DNA of 36,770 nucleotides from Methanosarcinaceae archaeon (GTDB taxonomy: Archaea > Halobacteriota > Methanosarcinia > Methanosarcinales > Methanosarcinaceae): the NCBI GenBank assembly GCA_030655675.1, contig JAUSPM010000224.1, forward strand, positions 1-36,770, given 5' to 3'. Position numbers and translations under genes: made by a program. The notes under the pieces are model-generated. The model was not told where the DNA came from. It saw only the letters and a program-made list of their open reading frames with translations, and did not search any database. Positions 1 through 10,504 of this stretch are shown here, one piece after another (position 1 is the first letter of the stretch; each line of letters begins with the position of its first letter).

Positions 1-1290
1 TACAATGCTGATTTTGATGGTGATGAGATGAATATGCATGTGCTTCAGACTGAAGAGTCAAGGGCAGAAGCAAAGATATTGATGCAAGTGCAGGAAAATA
101 TCCTATCTCCACGTTTCGGTGGTCCGATCATAGGCGGAATACATGACCACATATCAGGCATGTTCCTGCTTACAAGAAATGAGAATTTCATTTCAAAGAA
201 CGGTGCTCTGGAACTGCTTAGAAAGTCAGATATCAGGATATTGCCGGAACCTGCAGGACATAAAGATGATGGTGAACCTTATTGGAACGGCAAACAGATA
301 TTCAGCCAGATACTTCCAAAAGGGCTTGACCTTGAATTCCCTGCAAAAGTATGTTTCCAGTGCGAGACCTGTAAAAAAGGCGATTGTGAAAATGATGCAT
401 ATGTTGTGATCAAGAATGGAGAATTGCTCAAAGGTACAATTGATGAGAATGGTATTGGTGCTTTTAAGGGACTTATTCTTGATAAGGTGGTCAAAGAATA
501 CGGCACGACAATAGGTGCAAAATTCATTGATGATGTCACACGTCTTGCAATTCGTGGAGTAATGCGAACAGGGCTCAGTTTCGGAATTGCTGATGAGGAT
601 GTGCCAAAAGAGGCTAAGATCGAGATTGCCGATGTTCTGGTAAAAGCCGAAGAAGAGGTGCATGAACTGATCAAGGCATATGAAGCAAAGGAACTTGAAG
701 CATTGCCAGGTCGAACTCTTGCAGAGACCATTGAGATGCTCATTATGCAAAAACTTGGTAAAGCACGAGACAGTACCGGTAGGATAGCAGGTGACCATCT
801 TGGTCTGGAGAATTCTGCTGTAATCATGGCTAAATCCGGTGCGAGAGGTTCAATGTTGAACCTGACCCAAATGGCAGCATGTGTTGGTCAGCAGGCGGTT
901 CGTGGAGAGCGTATCAAGAGAGGATATTCCCAAAGGACACTCACACACTTTAAAAAAGGTGACCTTGCTGCAGATGCACATGGTTTTGTTAAAGCAAGTT
1001 ACAAGAGTGGACTCAATCCAACTGAATATTTCTTCCATGCAATTGGAGGTCGTGAAGGTCTTGTAGATACTGCGGTTCGTACTTCACAGTCCGGATATCT
1101 TCAGAGGAGGCTTGTGAATGCATTGCAGGACCTTGAAGTACAGTATGACGGTACTGTGCGTGAAACGCGAGGTGTCGTTGTACAATTCAAATATGGAGAG
1201 GATGGAATTGACTCTACCAAGAGTGATTACAGTAAACCAGAGGCAGTACATAGGATCGTTCGTTCGGTCACAGGAAAGGAGGTGAACTGA
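1..1290 (+). CDS. rpoA1: DNA-directed RNA polymerase subunit A' (3' part, 5' truncated by window)
   Basis: Reading from base 1 gives YNADFDGDEMNMHV, the RNAP catalytic NADFDGD motif, in frame with the ORF at 28; continues to a stop at 1290, directly followed by A''. Confidence 0.97.
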   Translation, partial: YNADFDGDEMNMHVLQTEESRAEAKILMQVQENILSPRFGGPIIGGIHDHISGMFLLTRNENFISKNGALELLRKSDIRILPEPAGHKDDGEPYWNGKQIFSQILPKGLDLEFPAKVCFQCETCKKGDCENDAYVVIKNGELLKGTIDENGIGAFKGLILDKVVKEYGTTIGAKFIDDVTRLAIRGVMRTGLSFGIADEDVPKEAKIEIADVLVKAEEEVHELIKAYEAKELEALPGRTLAETIEMLIMQKLGKARDSTGRIAGDHLGLENSAVIMAKSGARGSMLNLTQMAACVGQQAVRGERIKRGYSQRTLTHFKKGDLAADAHGFVKASYKSGLNPTEYFFHAIGGREGLVDTAVRTSQSGYLQRRLVNALQDLEVQYDGTVRETRGVVVQFKYGEDGIDSTKSDYSKPEAVHRIVRSVTGKEVN

Positions 1291-2457
1291 ATGGCTATAA
1301 GTGAAGCGACAATTGAGTCGATGATAAAGGATCTGGAACTTCCAAATAACATCTTAAAGACACTTCGGGATGATGCGTTGAAGGTAGGAGTCTCAAAGAA
1401 AGAGATGGAAGAGATTATCGAGCGTGTTATGGAGAGTTATAAATATGCATGTGTTGAACCCTGCGAGGCTGTAGGTGTTGTTTCTGCACAGTCTATCGGT
1501 GAACCCGGTACACAGATGACTATGCGTACTTTCCACTATGCGGGTGTGGCTGAGATCAACGTAACCCTTGGTTTGCCACGATTGATAGAGATCGTAGATG
1601 CAAGAAAATCCCCAAGTACTCCTATGATGACTGTTGCACTGGATGAAGGATATTCAACAGATCGTGACAAAGCCAAAAATGTTGCATGGGAAATTGAAGC
1701 AACGCATATAGAACACCTGGCAGATGTGACCACCGATCTGGCAAATATGCAACTTATCATTGATCTGAATGGGAAAATACTCACTCAGAGAAATATGAAT
1801 ATTGATGATATTGCAGATAAACTACGTGATGGACTTGGTGCGAAAATTAGCAGTCCGGATGCTGTGGAAAACCAGCTTATTATTACGCCGGATGCCCCCT
1901 CATATCGTGAACTTTTGCAGCTTGCAAAGAACATACACACGGTTACCCTCAAAGGAATAGAAGGTATCAAGCGAGTCGTTATTCGAAAGGATGGAGATGA
2001 GTATACACTTTATACTGAAGGGTCTGCATTAAAAGATGTTCTTCTGATCGAAGGTGTTGCTGCTACAAGGACCTATACTAATAATATTGTTGAGACATAT
2101 GAGGTATTTGGTATTGAAGCTGCACGCAACTCGATCATAAAGGAAGCAGTCGATACCCTAAACGAGCAGGGTCTTACTGTCGATATTCGGCACCTAATGC
2201 TTGTTTCGGATATTATGACTTGTGATGGGGAAGTTAAACAAATTGGTCGTCATGGTATTTCCGGTGAGAAGGCGAGTGTGTTTGCACGTGCTGCATTCGA
2301 AGTTACTGTAAACCATCTTCTTGATGCAGGAATGCGTGGGGATGTGGATGAACTCAACGGTGTTACCGAAAACATTATTGTCGGACAGCCAATTAAGTTG
2401 GGTACAGGAGATGTTCACCTGATCTCCAAAAGAAGCGGTAGAGCCGGACTAACATAG
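1291..2457 (+). CDS. rpoA2: DNA-directed RNA polymerase subunit A''
   Basis: [43 protein letters not shown] is typical of archaeal A''; starts immediately after the A' stop. Confidence 0.97.
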   Translation: MAISEATIESMIKDLELPNNILKTLRDDALKVGVSKKEMEEIIERVMESYKYACVEPCEAVGVVSAQSIGEPGTQMTMRTFHYAGVAEINVTLGLPRLIEIVDARKSPSTPMMTVALDEGYSTDRDKAKNVAWEIEATHIEHLADVTTDLANMQLIIDLNGKILTQRNMNIDDIADKLRDGLGAKISSPDAVENQLIITPDAPSYRELLQLAKNIHTVTLKGIEGIKRVVIRKDGDEYTLYTEGSALKDVLLIEGVAATRTYTNNIVETYEVFGIEAARNSIIKEAVDTLNEQGLTVDIRHLMLVSDIMTCDGEVKQIGRHGISGEKASVFARAAFEVTVNHLLDAGMRGDVDELNGVTENIIVGQPIKLGTGDVHLISKRSGRAGLT

Positions 2458-2539
2458 TTATGTCGACCAGAAAGTAGATATAATGACTCAGATATTACAA
2501 TACAAATCTTAATTGATACTATATAAAGAGATGATTTAA

Positions 2540-2830
2540 ATGGATATTAATGTCGATAAAGCACTTATCAAAGTTATCAGAACAGGTACGGTCATCATTG
2601 GATCGAACCGTACAATTGATGCAGCAGTAAGTTCCGATGCAAAAATGGTTGTACTCGCTGTGAATTGCCCGAAAGATGTAAGATCAAAGATCGAAGCTAC
2701 AAATGTACCTGTGTTGAACTATCCAGGTACAAGCGTAGAACTTGGACCTGCGTGTGGTAAACCATTCACTATCGCTGCAATGGCGATCATTGATGCTGGT
2801 GAGTCTGACATATTATTAGCAGCGGCATAA
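2540..2830 (+). CDS. rpl30e: Ribosomal protein L30e
   Basis: 96 aa; GSNRTIDA...[10 protein letters not shown]...[21 protein letters not shown]; conserved position after rpoA2. Confidence 0.93.
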   Translation: MDINVDKALIKVIRTGTVIIGSNRTIDAAVSSDAKMVVLAVNCPKDVRSKIEATNVPVLNYPGTSVELGPACGKPFTIAAMAIIDAGESDILLAAA

Positions 2831-2843
2831 GGAGTTGCGTTAT

Positions 2844-3269
2844 TTGACCGAGACCAAACTTTCAACAGAGGGAATTAGATATATAGCGCTGTTTGAAAGT
2901 GTTACAGGTGCAGGTATTAAAGATTGCATTGTTGAAGATGACAGGATCATATATGTTGTGAAAACCGGTGAAATGGGTGCAGCCATTGGAAAAAATGGCG
3001 ATCACATTAACCGTGTCAAAAAATCTGTTGACAAACATGTTGAACTTGTTGAGTACTCAGATGATCCTGAAAAGTTCATCAATAATGTTATTGGTTCCGC
3101 ATCTGTTAAATCTGTGAATCTGGTCTCAAAACAAGACAAGCGATTGGCTTATGTAGAAGTATCTGATAATGACAAGGGACTTGCCATCGGACGTGAAGGA
3201 AAGAATATAGAAAAAGTAAAGATGCTCATGCAACGCCATCATAATATTGATGATGTCATTATACAATAG
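2844..3269 (+). CDS. nusA: NusA-like transcription factor (KH domains)
   Basis: TEGIRYIALFESVTGAGIKDC...GAAIGKNGDHINRV...GLAIGREGKNIEKVK (two GxxG KH motifs). TTG at 2844 preferred over 2835 because of GGAG spacing. Confidence 0.88.
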   Translation: MTETKLSTEGIRYIALFESVTGAGIKDCIVEDDRIIYVVKTGEMGAAIGKNGDHINRVKKSVDKHVELVEYSDDPEKFINNVIGSASVKSVNLVSKQDKRLAYVEVSDNDKGLAIGREGKNIEKVKMLMQRHHNIDDVIIQ

Positions 3270-3340
3270 ATATCAAAGCCAAATTAAAATATACAATTTA
3301 CACCATAATATTTAAGAACAATAATTGGAGAACGTAAAAT

Positions 3341-3769
3341 ATGCCAAACGGGAAATATGCAGCTCATACACTTCAGCAGAACCGAAAGGATGCGAGATGG
3401 AAAGACTCACGCTACAACAGGCATGCCCTTGGATTGGATGTGAAATCAGATCCACTCGGAGGCGCACCACAGGGTCGCGGAATTGTGCTTGAGAAAGTTG
3501 GAGTTGAAGCAAAACAGCCAAACTCAGCAATCAGGAAATGTGTCAGAATACAGTTGATCAAAAATGGTCGCCAAGCTACCGCTTTCTGTCCAGGGGACGG
3601 CGCAATTAATTTCATCGATGAGCACGATGAAGTTACAGTTGAGCGAATAGGTGGTCGTATGGGTGGTGCAATGGGTGATATCCCTGGTGTCCGTTTCAAA
3701 GTTATTGGGGTCAACAATGTAAGTTTGAGAGAAATGGTCATTGGCCGTAAAGAAAAGCCAAGGAGATAA
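3341..3769 (+). CDS. rps12: Ribosomal protein S12
   Basis: [40 protein letters not shown], archaeal uS12. Confidence 0.97.
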   Translation: MPNGKYAAHTLQQNRKDARWKDSRYNRHALGLDVKSDPLGGAPQGRGIVLEKVGVEAKQPNSAIRKCVRIQLIKNGRQATAFCPGDGAINFIDEHDEVTVERIGGRMGGAMGDIPGVRFKVIGVNNVSLREMVIGRKEKPRR

Positions 3770-3775
3770 TCACAC

Positions 3776-4336
3776 ATGTCTAAATTATTCAGTAAATGGG
3801 ATCTCTCAGAGGTAGAAGTGACTGATCAGGGTATTCAGAGATACGTAAATCTTGACCCTATAGTTATTCCGCACACAAGCGGAAAGCATGCAAAACAGCA
3901 GTTCAGCAAGTCAACTCTTTCAATCGTGGAACGATTGGTAAATAGTTTGATGCGCGGTGGTAACAACACAGGTAAGAAACAACTTGCAATGCGTATTGTG
4001 GATGATGCTTTTGACATTATTAATACCAGAACAAAAAAGAACCCTGTGCAGGTTTTGGTTGAGGCTATTTCCAATGCAGGTCAAAGAGAGGAAGTTGTCA
4101 GGCTTAAATACGGTGGAATATCTGTGCCAAAAGCAGTCGATACTGCACCACAGCGCCGTGTTGATTCAGCACTCAGACATATAGCAATGGGTGCGAGCCA
4201 GTCTGCATTCAAGTCAAAAAAATCATTTGCAGAATGTCTTGCATCGGAACTCATTGCAGCATCAAAACGTGATGCAAAATGTTTCTCGATCAACCGTAAG
4301 GATGGGAAAGAAAGAGTTGCGAAGGCAGCGCGTTAA
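3776..4336 (+). CDS. rps7: Ribosomal protein S7
   Basis: [23 protein letters not shown]...[22 protein letters not shown], archaeal uS7; follows S12. Confidence 0.97.
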   Translation: MSKLFSKWDLSEVEVTDQGIQRYVNLDPIVIPHTSGKHAKQQFSKSTLSIVERLVNSLMRGGNNTGKKQLAMRIVDDAFDIINTRTKKNPVQVLVEAISNAGQREEVVRLKYGGISVPKAVDTAPQRRVDSALRHIAMGASQSAFKSKKSFAECLASELIAASKRDAKCFSINRKDGKERVAKAAR

Positions 4337-4350
4337 TGCGCTTGTCTTTT
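4326..4350 (+). terminator. Putative terminator overlapping the S7 stop codon
   Basis: AGCGC-gttaat-GCGCT (4327-4342) spans the TAA stop (4334-4336), followed by tgtcttttttttt. Confidence 0.45.
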
Positions 4351-4383
4351 TTTTTATGGTATAGATTTAATAAATATATGGCG

Positions 4384-4416
4384 CGAGTAAATGCGAACGA
4401 AGTGAGCATTTTCTCG
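4384..4416 (+). repeat. Dispersed hairpin family A, copy 1
   Basis: CGAGTAAATGC-gaacgaagtga-GCATTTTCTCG; 10 bp plus a T.T mismatch; 28 nt upstream of EF-2. Confidence 0.75.
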
Positions 4417-4444
4417 TTATAATCAATTTACGTAGGTAGTAAGT

Positions 4445-6637
4445 ATGGGACGAAGAAAGAAAATGGTTGAGCGTGTGACAGCGCTGATGAGCAATCCGGT
4501 AATGATCCGGAATATCGCTATTATTGCACACATCGATCACGGTAAAACCACTTTATCGGATAATCTGTTGGCAGGCGCAGGAATGATATCTAAAGAGCTT
4601 GCAGGCAGACAGTTGTTCATGGACTCTGATGAGGAGGAACAGGCACGAGGAATTACGATTGATTCGTCAAACGTGTCAATGGTCCACGAGTATGGAGGCG
4701 AGGAGTATCTGATCAATCTTATAGATACACCTGGACACGTTGACTTTGGCGGTGACGTTACACGTGCAATGCGCGCGGTTGATGGTGCAGTCGTTGTTAT
4801 TGATGCTGTTGAGGGTACAATGCCACAGACAGAGACGGTTCTGAGGCAGGCATTAAAAGAACATGTCAGGCCGGTTCTGTTCATCAACAAGGTTGACAGA
4901 CTTATCAATGAGTTGCAGGTCGATTCACAGGAGATGCAGATCCGATTGGGTAGATTGATCGATCATGTTAACAAACTTATCAAAGGTATGGATGAAGAGC
5001 GTTACAAGGCAGGCTGGAAAGTTGATGCGGCAGAAGGTACTGTTGCATTTGGTTCAGCACTGTACAACTGGGCGATCAGTGTACCTATGATGAAAAAAAC
5101 AGGCATTTCATTTAATGATGTTTTCAATTATTGCCGTGAGGGAGACATGAAGGCACTTGCTGAGAAATGTCAACTCCATGAGGCAGTTAATGATATGGTT
5201 ATCCGTTTCCTTCCAAGTCCTATTCAAGCACAGGAAGCCAGAGTAAATGTAATTTGGCACGGTGATAAGACAAGCGAGATCGCCAAGTCAATGGCTACTG
5301 CAAATGCTGATGGTGACATTGCATTCATGGTCACTGACATCACAATGGATCCGCATGCTGGGGAAGTTGCAACAGGCAGGTTGTTTAGTGGATCCCTTTC
5401 AAGGGGTACTGAAGTTTATGTATCTGGTGCAGCCAAGAAGAACAGGATACAGCAGGTTGGTATCTTCATGGGTCCGGAAAGACTTGAAGTCGAAAGGATC
5501 CCAGCAGGAAACATTGCTGCTGTAACCGGATTAAAGGATGCTATTGTTGGTTCGACGGTGACCACACTTGAAGACATGCATGCATTTGAGAGTATTACTC
5601 ACGCAAGTGAACCTGTTGTGACTGTTGCTGTTGAAGCAAAGCACATGAAGGATCTGCCAAAGTTGGTAGAGGTATTAAGACAGATCGCAAAGGAAGATCC
5701 AACACTTAAGATCACTCTTGATGAAGAGACTGGTGAGCACTTGATGGCTGGTATGGGTGAATTACACCTTGAAGTTATTGCTCACAGGATTCAGCGTGAT
5801 AAGGGTGTTGAGATCACTACGACTCCACCACTCGTCGTATATCGTGAGACTATAACCGGACGTGCAGGTCCTGTTGAAGGGAAATCTCCAAACAGACACA
5901 ACAGATTCTATGTTGTTGTTGAACCTCTTGCACCGGAAGTTGTTACTCTTATCAAGAGCGGTGGGGTTTCTATGAGGATGCCGGAAGTTGAGCGCCGTGA
6001 ATTATTGATGGCAGTCGGTCTGAGCAAAGATGAAGCAAAAGGTATTGTTAACATATTTGAGAGCAATATATATCTTGATATGACAAAAGGTATCCAGTAT
6101 TTGAATGAAACTATGGAACTTATTCTTGAAGGTTTTGAGGAAGTTATGAAGGCAGGACCTCTTTCAAGAGAACCATGCATGGGTGTTAAAGTAACACTTG
6201 TGGATGCAAAACTTCACGAAGATGCAGTACACCGAGGTCCAGCACAGGTCATTCCGGCATCACGGCAGGCAATACAGGCTGCTATGTTGATGGCAGATGA
6301 CACAATGTTCGAACCATATCAGAAAGTGTTCATTCAGGTTCCGCAAGATTATATGGGTGGTGCGACCAAGGAGATTCAGGGTCGTAGAGGTATCATCATT
6401 AATATGACCTCTGAGGGTGACATGACTATCATCGAATCCAAGGCACCTGTTTCAGCGTTGTTTGGATTTGCCGGTGATATCAGGTCAGCAACCGAAGGTC
6501 GGGCAATGTGGAGCACGGAATTTGTAGGATTCGAACCTCTTCCAAAAAACCTGGTGGTAGAGGTTGTATCCAAGATACGTGAAAGGAAAGGATTGAAGTC
6601 ACAGTTGCCACAACCATCAGATTTCCTGAGTATGTAA
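4445..6637 (+). CDS. fusA: Translation elongation factor EF-2
   Basis: [46 protein letters not shown]; 730 aa archaeal EF-2; follows S7. Confidence 0.98.
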   Translation: MGRRKKMVERVTALMSNPVMIRNIAIIAHIDHGKTTLSDNLLAGAGMISKELAGRQLFMDSDEEEQARGITIDSSNVSMVHEYGGEEYLINLIDTPGHVDFGGDVTRAMRAVDGAVVVIDAVEGTMPQTETVLRQALKEHVRPVLFINKVDRLINELQVDSQEMQIRLGRLIDHVNKLIKGMDEERYKAGWKVDAAEGTVAFGSALYNWAISVPMMKKTGISFNDVFNYCREGDMKALAEKCQLHEAVNDMVIRFLPSPIQAQEARVNVIWHGDKTSEIAKSMATANADGDIAFMVTDITMDPHAGEVATGRLFSGSLSRGTEVYVSGAAKKNRIQQVGIFMGPERLEVERIPAGNIAAVTGLKDAIVGSTVTTLEDMHAFESITHASEPVVTVAVEAKHMKDLPKLVEVLRQIAKEDPTLKITLDEETGEHLMAGMGELHLEVIAHRIQRDKGVEITTTPPLVVYRETITGRAGPVEGKSPNRHNRFYVVVEPLAPEVVTLIKSGGVSMRMPEVERRELLMAVGLSKDEAKGIVNIFESNIYLDMTKGIQYLNETMELILEGFEEVMKAGPLSREPCMGVKVTLVDAKLHEDAVHRGPAQVIPASRQAIQAAMLMADDTMFEPYQKVFIQVPQDYMGGATKEIQGRRGIIINMTSEGDMTIIESKAPVSALFGFAGDIRSATEGRAMWSTEFVGFEPLPKNLVVEVVSKIRERKGLKSQLPQPSDFLSM

Positions 6638-6656
6638 GACGGAATGTTTCCGTCTT
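6636..6656 (+). promoter_or_regulatory. Stem-loop after EF-2 stop (terminator or processing element)
   Basis: AAGACGGAA-TGT-TTCCGTCTT, perfect 9-bp stem starting within the stop codon. Confidence 0.5.
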
Positions 6657-6670
6657 ATTACTCTTTATTT

Positions 6671-6698
6671 CGTTTAGACCTTCGGAAAGGTTTAAACG
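6671..6698 (+). promoter_or_regulatory. Second stem-loop in EF-2/EF-1alpha spacer
   Basis: CGTTTAGACCTT-CGGA-AAGGTTTAAACG, 12-bp stem including one G.U pair. Confidence 0.5.
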
Positions 6699-6767
6699 TG
6701 TAAACGACTATTATGGTCAAAACACGTTAATTTGATTGAAATATACTAATTAAAGGAGGATTAAATT

Positions 6768-8033
6768 ATGGCTGAGAAACCACATTTGAATTTAGCAGTC
6801 ATCGGTAACATTGATCACGGTAAGTCAACACTTGTCGGTAGGTTAATGTTCGAAACCGGTGCAGTACCTGCACACCTTATTGAGAAATATAGGGTAGAAT
6901 CAAAAGAGAAAGGAAAAGAATCTTTCGCATTCGCATGGGTTATGGACACTCTTAAGGAAGAGCGAGAAAGAGGTATCACAATTGATATCGCACACAAGAG
7001 ATTCGATACTGCCAAATATTACTTTACGGTCGTAGACTGTCCGGGACACCGTGACTTTGTCAAGAACATGATCACAGGTGCATCACAGGCAGATGCAGCA
7101 ATTCTTGTAGTTGCAGCACCTGATGGTGTAATGGATCAGACAAAGGAGCACGTTTTCCTTTCAAGAACTCTGGGTATTAACCAGTTGATCGTTGCAGTTA
7201 ACAAAATGGATGCAGCAGATTACAGCGAAGAAAGATACAATGAGGTCAAAAAGGAAGTATCCGCACTTCTCGGTTTGGTAGGATTTAAAGCAGCAGATAT
7301 CCCATTTATTCCAACATCTGCATTCGGTGGCGACAATATCTCAAAATCAAGTGAAAAAACACCATGGTACAAAGGACCATGCATCTTAGAAGCACTTGAC
7401 TTACTCTCATTGCCAGATAAACCAGACAAACTTCCACTCAGGATTCCTGTTCAGGATGCATACACAATTTCCGGTATCGGAACTGTACCAGTTGGTAGAG
7501 TTGAGACCGGGATCATGAAGAAAGGTGAAACTGTTACATTCATGCCAAGTGGCGCAACCGGTGAAGTAAAATCAATCGAGATGCACCATGAAGAGCAAAC
7601 TCAGGCAGTACCTGGTGACAACATCGGATGGAATGTCAGAGGTATCGGTAAGAATGATATCAGAAGAGGAGATGTTTGTGGACCCGCAAGCAAACCGCCA
7701 TCAGTCGCTGAAGAATTTACCGGTCAGATCGTTGTATTGCAGCATCCATCTGCAATCACAGTAGGATATACACCTGTGTTCCACTGTCACACAGCACAGA
7801 CTGCAGGAACTTTCATGTCACTTGACAAGAAACTTGATCCGAAGTCTGGTGAAGTCAAGGAAGTAAACCCAACTTTCATCAAGGCGGGCGATGCAGCAAT
7901 TGTTACCATTAGGCCAACAAGACCAATGGTGATTGAACCGGTAAAGGAAATTCCACAACTCGGCAGATTCGCTGTCCGTGATATGGGCATGACCATTGCT
8001 GCCGGCATGTGCATGAGTGTCAAACAGAAATAA
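6768..8033 (+). CDS. tuf: Translation elongation factor EF-1alpha
   Basis: [55 protein letters not shown]; 421 aa; AAGGAGG upstream. Confidence 0.98.
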   Translation: MAEKPHLNLAVIGNIDHGKSTLVGRLMFETGAVPAHLIEKYRVESKEKGKESFAFAWVMDTLKEERERGITIDIAHKRFDTAKYYFTVVDCPGHRDFVKNMITGASQADAAILVVAAPDGVMDQTKEHVFLSRTLGINQLIVAVNKMDAADYSEERYNEVKKEVSALLGLVGFKAADIPFIPTSAFGGDNISKSSEKTPWYKGPCILEALDLLSLPDKPDKLPLRIPVQDAYTISGIGTVPVGRVETGIMKKGETVTFMPSGATGEVKSIEMHHEEQTQAVPGDNIGWNVRGIGKNDIRRGDVCGPASKPPSVAEEFTGQIVVLQHPSAITVGYTPVFHCHTAQTAGTFMSLDKKLDPKSGEVKEVNPTFIKAGDAAIVTIRPTRPMVIEPVKEIPQLGRFAVRDMGMTIAAGMCMSVKQK

Positions 8034-8064
8034 GACACTCACCTTTTATTTTTTTGGAGAAAAA

Positions 8065-8376
8065 ATGTCACAGAAAGCAAGAATACGATTATCCGGGATA
8101 AGTCCCACAAACCTTGATAGTGTTTGCAATCAGGTTAAAGCGATTGCAGAACGAACAGGTGTTAGTATAGCCGGACCTGTCCCACTACCTACCAAGAAAT
8201 TGTTAGTACCAACCAGAAAGAGTCCAAGTGGAAATGGAACTGCTTCATGGGATCACTGGGAAATGCGTGTACACAAAAGGCTGATCGATATTGCAGCAGA
8301 TGAACGTGCACTCAGACAACTTATGAGAATCCAGGTTCCAAAAGACATCAACATTGAGATCATACTTCAGAATTAA
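8065..8376 (+). CDS. rps10: Ribosomal protein S10
   Basis: [46 protein letters not shown]; internal ATG with upstream GGAG is preferred over ORF start 8017. Confidence 0.95.
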   Translation: MSQKARIRLSGISPTNLDSVCNQVKAIAERTGVSIAGPVPLPTKKLLVPTRKSPSGNGTASWDHWEMRVHKRLIDIAADERALRQLMRIQVPKDINIEIILQN

Positions 8377-8383
8377 TGCTGTG

Positions 8384-8460
8384 TAGTTATTGACATTCCA
8401 ATAACTATTTCAGTGTAATTACTTCAGGTTACAGATATTTAGATGATTCTTATCTGTAAC
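8384..8460 (+). promoter_or_regulatory. Two successive inverted repeats downstream of S10
   Basis: TAGTTATTG-acattc-CAATAACTA (8384-8407) and GTTACAGATA-13 nt-TATCTGTAAC (8428-8460), both perfect stems. Confidence 0.45.
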
Positions 8461-8586
8461 AAATCATCTCCCACGGCAGACTCTTTTTTTCGAACTTATT
8501 ATAGCATACAATCATTTTGTAGATATCTTCATCTTGCTAAACACAAGGTTATATTATTGTTAAGCATGTATTATGTGAAACGCTAA

Positions 8587-8658
8587 GGGCCTGTAGTGTA
8601 GTGGATATCACTTTAGCCTCCGGAGCTTAGAACCCGGGTTCGATTCCCGGCAGGCCCG
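8587..8658 (+). tRNA. tRNA-Arg (anticodon CCG)
   Basis: GGGCCTG...CAGGCCC acceptor stem, T-arm CCGGG-TTCGATT-CCCGG, anticodon loop CTCCGGA; CCA not encoded. Confidence 0.9.
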
Positions 8659-8696
8659 TGAAGATCTAGCTTAAACAATTGTTCAAATTTGTTACT

Positions 8697-9896
8697 ATGC
8701 AATACGATGTCGTTGTTGTGGGTGCAGGCCCTGTTGGCGCCACTGCTGCACGGTATGCAGCATTGAATGGTGCAAGTGTACTGCTGATAGAAGAGCATGC
8801 ATCAGTGGGTTCACCGGTTGGATGCACAGGTCTGCTTAGCACACGTGCTATTTCGGAATGTGATGTTAAGCCAACAAACGATATTGTTTTAAATTCGGTG
8901 CGAGGTGCACATGTTTATTCACCAAATGGGAGTTGTCTTCCAATTGATGGCGGAAAGACAAAAGCATATGTGGTTTCCAGAAAGATTTTTGATCGGAAAC
9001 TTGCCACTATGGCAGTTGATGCCGGAGTCGATGTTTCCATCAAAACTCGTGCAATCGGGCTTAATAGAACCAAACGATTGCAAGAACTATTGGTTTTACA
9101 GAATGGGGTTCCAAATACAATTACTGCGAATGTAATAATTGGTGCAGATGGCGTGCGTAGCAATATAGCAAAAATGGCTGGCCTTGGAAATGTGCAAAAA
9201 GTGTTATCAGGCATCCAGATCGAAGCCCCATATACTTCCAATGATGCAGATTTTGTAGAGTTATTCATGGGTTCACAAGCACCCGGGTTTTTTGGGTGGA
9301 CTGTGCCGGTGAGTGAAAAAATATCTCGTATTGGACTTGCTGTTCCGCCAGATAATGAATCACATGCAGTACAATATTTGAACAAATTGTTAAATTCAAA
9401 TAAAGAAATATCTGCACGATGTGGTGGTGGCGCACTTGATATTGTGTATGGAGGCATACCGCTTGGACCACTTAGTAAAACCGTAGCCGATGGAGTGCTT
9501 ATAGTTGGGGATGCAGCAGGTCAGGTTAAGCCAACATCTGGCGGTGGAGTATATACCGGTGCAGCCTGTGCAAAGATCGCAGGTGAAGTTGCAGCATTGG
9601 CTGCTAATGAAGAAAATTCATCGGTAAATCGCCTGAATGAATATGATGAAAGATGGCGGGCAAAACTTGGTCGTGAACTTAATCTCGGCATGAAGATACA
9701 CGAATTTATGGGTGGATTAAGTGACAATGATCTTGATGAACTATTGGGTTCTATGAACACGCCTGCGATCTTAGATATGATCACAGAATATGGGGATATG
9801 GACCGCCCATCAATATTGATGAAAAAAATGTTATCCCCCACGAATTCATGGCAGATGATGAATGTGTTTTGGGCATTCGCAAAAGCCGTATTATGA
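8697..9896 (+). CDS. Geranylgeranyl-reductase-family FAD oxidoreductase
   Basis: N-terminal Rossmann fold YDVVVVGAGPVGATAARYAALNG, GADGVRS, VLIVGDAAGQVKPTSGGGVYTG. ATG at 8697 is in frame with the 8679 ORF. Confidence 0.88.
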   Translation: MQYDVVVVGAGPVGATAARYAALNGASVLLIEEHASVGSPVGCTGLLSTRAISECDVKPTNDIVLNSVRGAHVYSPNGSCLPIDGGKTKAYVVSRKIFDRKLATMAVDAGVDVSIKTRAIGLNRTKRLQELLVLQNGVPNTITANVIIGADGVRSNIAKMAGLGNVQKVLSGIQIEAPYTSNDADFVELFMGSQAPGFFGWTVPVSEKISRIGLAVPPDNESHAVQYLNKLLNSNKEISARCGGGALDIVYGGIPLGPLSKTVADGVLIVGDAAGQVKPTSGGGVYTGAACAKIAGEVAALAANEENSSVNRLNEYDERWRAKLGRELNLGMKIHEFMGGLSDNDLDELLGSMNTPAILDMITEYGDMDRPSILMKKMLSPTNSWQMMNVFWAFAKAVL

Positions 9897-9899
9897 TCT

Positions 9900-10403
9900 T
9901 TAGTATATACTGACCCCTTTCACACATTTGAGTTTCAGTATTGAATCCACCAGGTTGCCAGGGATCTTTGAATCGGTAATGATGGTAAGTCTTGGTTCAT
10001 TAATAAAATACGGATCATCCGAAACCGCTTGTCGAATACTTATATTGTAGTCTGATATGATTTTAGAAACCTCCGCTAAAATACCGGTATTTGCCGCGTC
10101 ATCCGGTGTGATGACAATTACACCAAGTCCAAGTAGTGGTGCCACATCACGCAGAAATGGTATTGAATGGACATTTTGGAATATGTTCTTTAATAATTCG
10201 TCTGAAAGTATGGTGTCAGTAGTTGAATCTACAACACGCCTGTCCACACCGGCTTCTTTTGCAAGTTGTGTATGTGCGATCTCAATTTCACCAGATACAA
10301 CTTTGCCGTCGTCATTTACCTGAAAACCGCGTTCAAAAAGGATTTTTAAGACCTTTTCTTGTGCAGGATGTTTTTTAAACTTTTTGAGTACTGTGTTCCA
10401 CAT
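9900..10403 (-). CDS. HTH/ACT-domain regulator (amino-acid-metabolism type)
   Basis: N-terminal HTH-like region (IEIAHTQLAKEAGVDRRVVDSTTDTIL) plus ACT-like C-terminus (GVIVITPDDAANTGILAEVSKIISDYNISIRQAVSDDP). Confidence 0.8.
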   Translation of the reverse strand: MWNTVLKKFKKHPAQEKVLKILFERGFQVNDDGKVVSGEIEIAHTQLAKEAGVDRRVVDSTTDTILSDELLKNIFQNVHSIPFLRDVAPLLGLGVIVITPDDAANTGILAEVSKIISDYNISIRQAVSDDPYFINEPRLTIITDSKIPGNLVDSILKLKCVKGVSIY

Positions 10404-10462
10404 AACAATAATTGATATCACTCAAGTTATAAAGGCATTTATCAAATAAAATAAAAATTAGT

Positions 10463-10492
10463 ATAAAAAAAGATTGGTGGGATTATCCCACC
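10463..10492 (-). terminator. Terminator of the 16-haem cytochrome gene
   Basis: On the minus strand GGTGGGA-TAA-TCCCACC, followed by AATCTTTTTTT. Confidence 0.6.
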
Positions 10493-10504
10493 CTTACGTT
10501 TTAC

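Noticed and set aside
226-827. Minus-strand ORFs (190 and 182 aa) antisense to rpoA1
   Set aside because: Antisense to a strongly supported RNAP gene; compositions look like shadow translations with no recognisable domain.
8915-9457. 180-aa minus-strand ORF antisense to the geranylgeranyl reductase
   Set aside because: Shadow ORF; the plus-strand FAD-binding motifs are clear.
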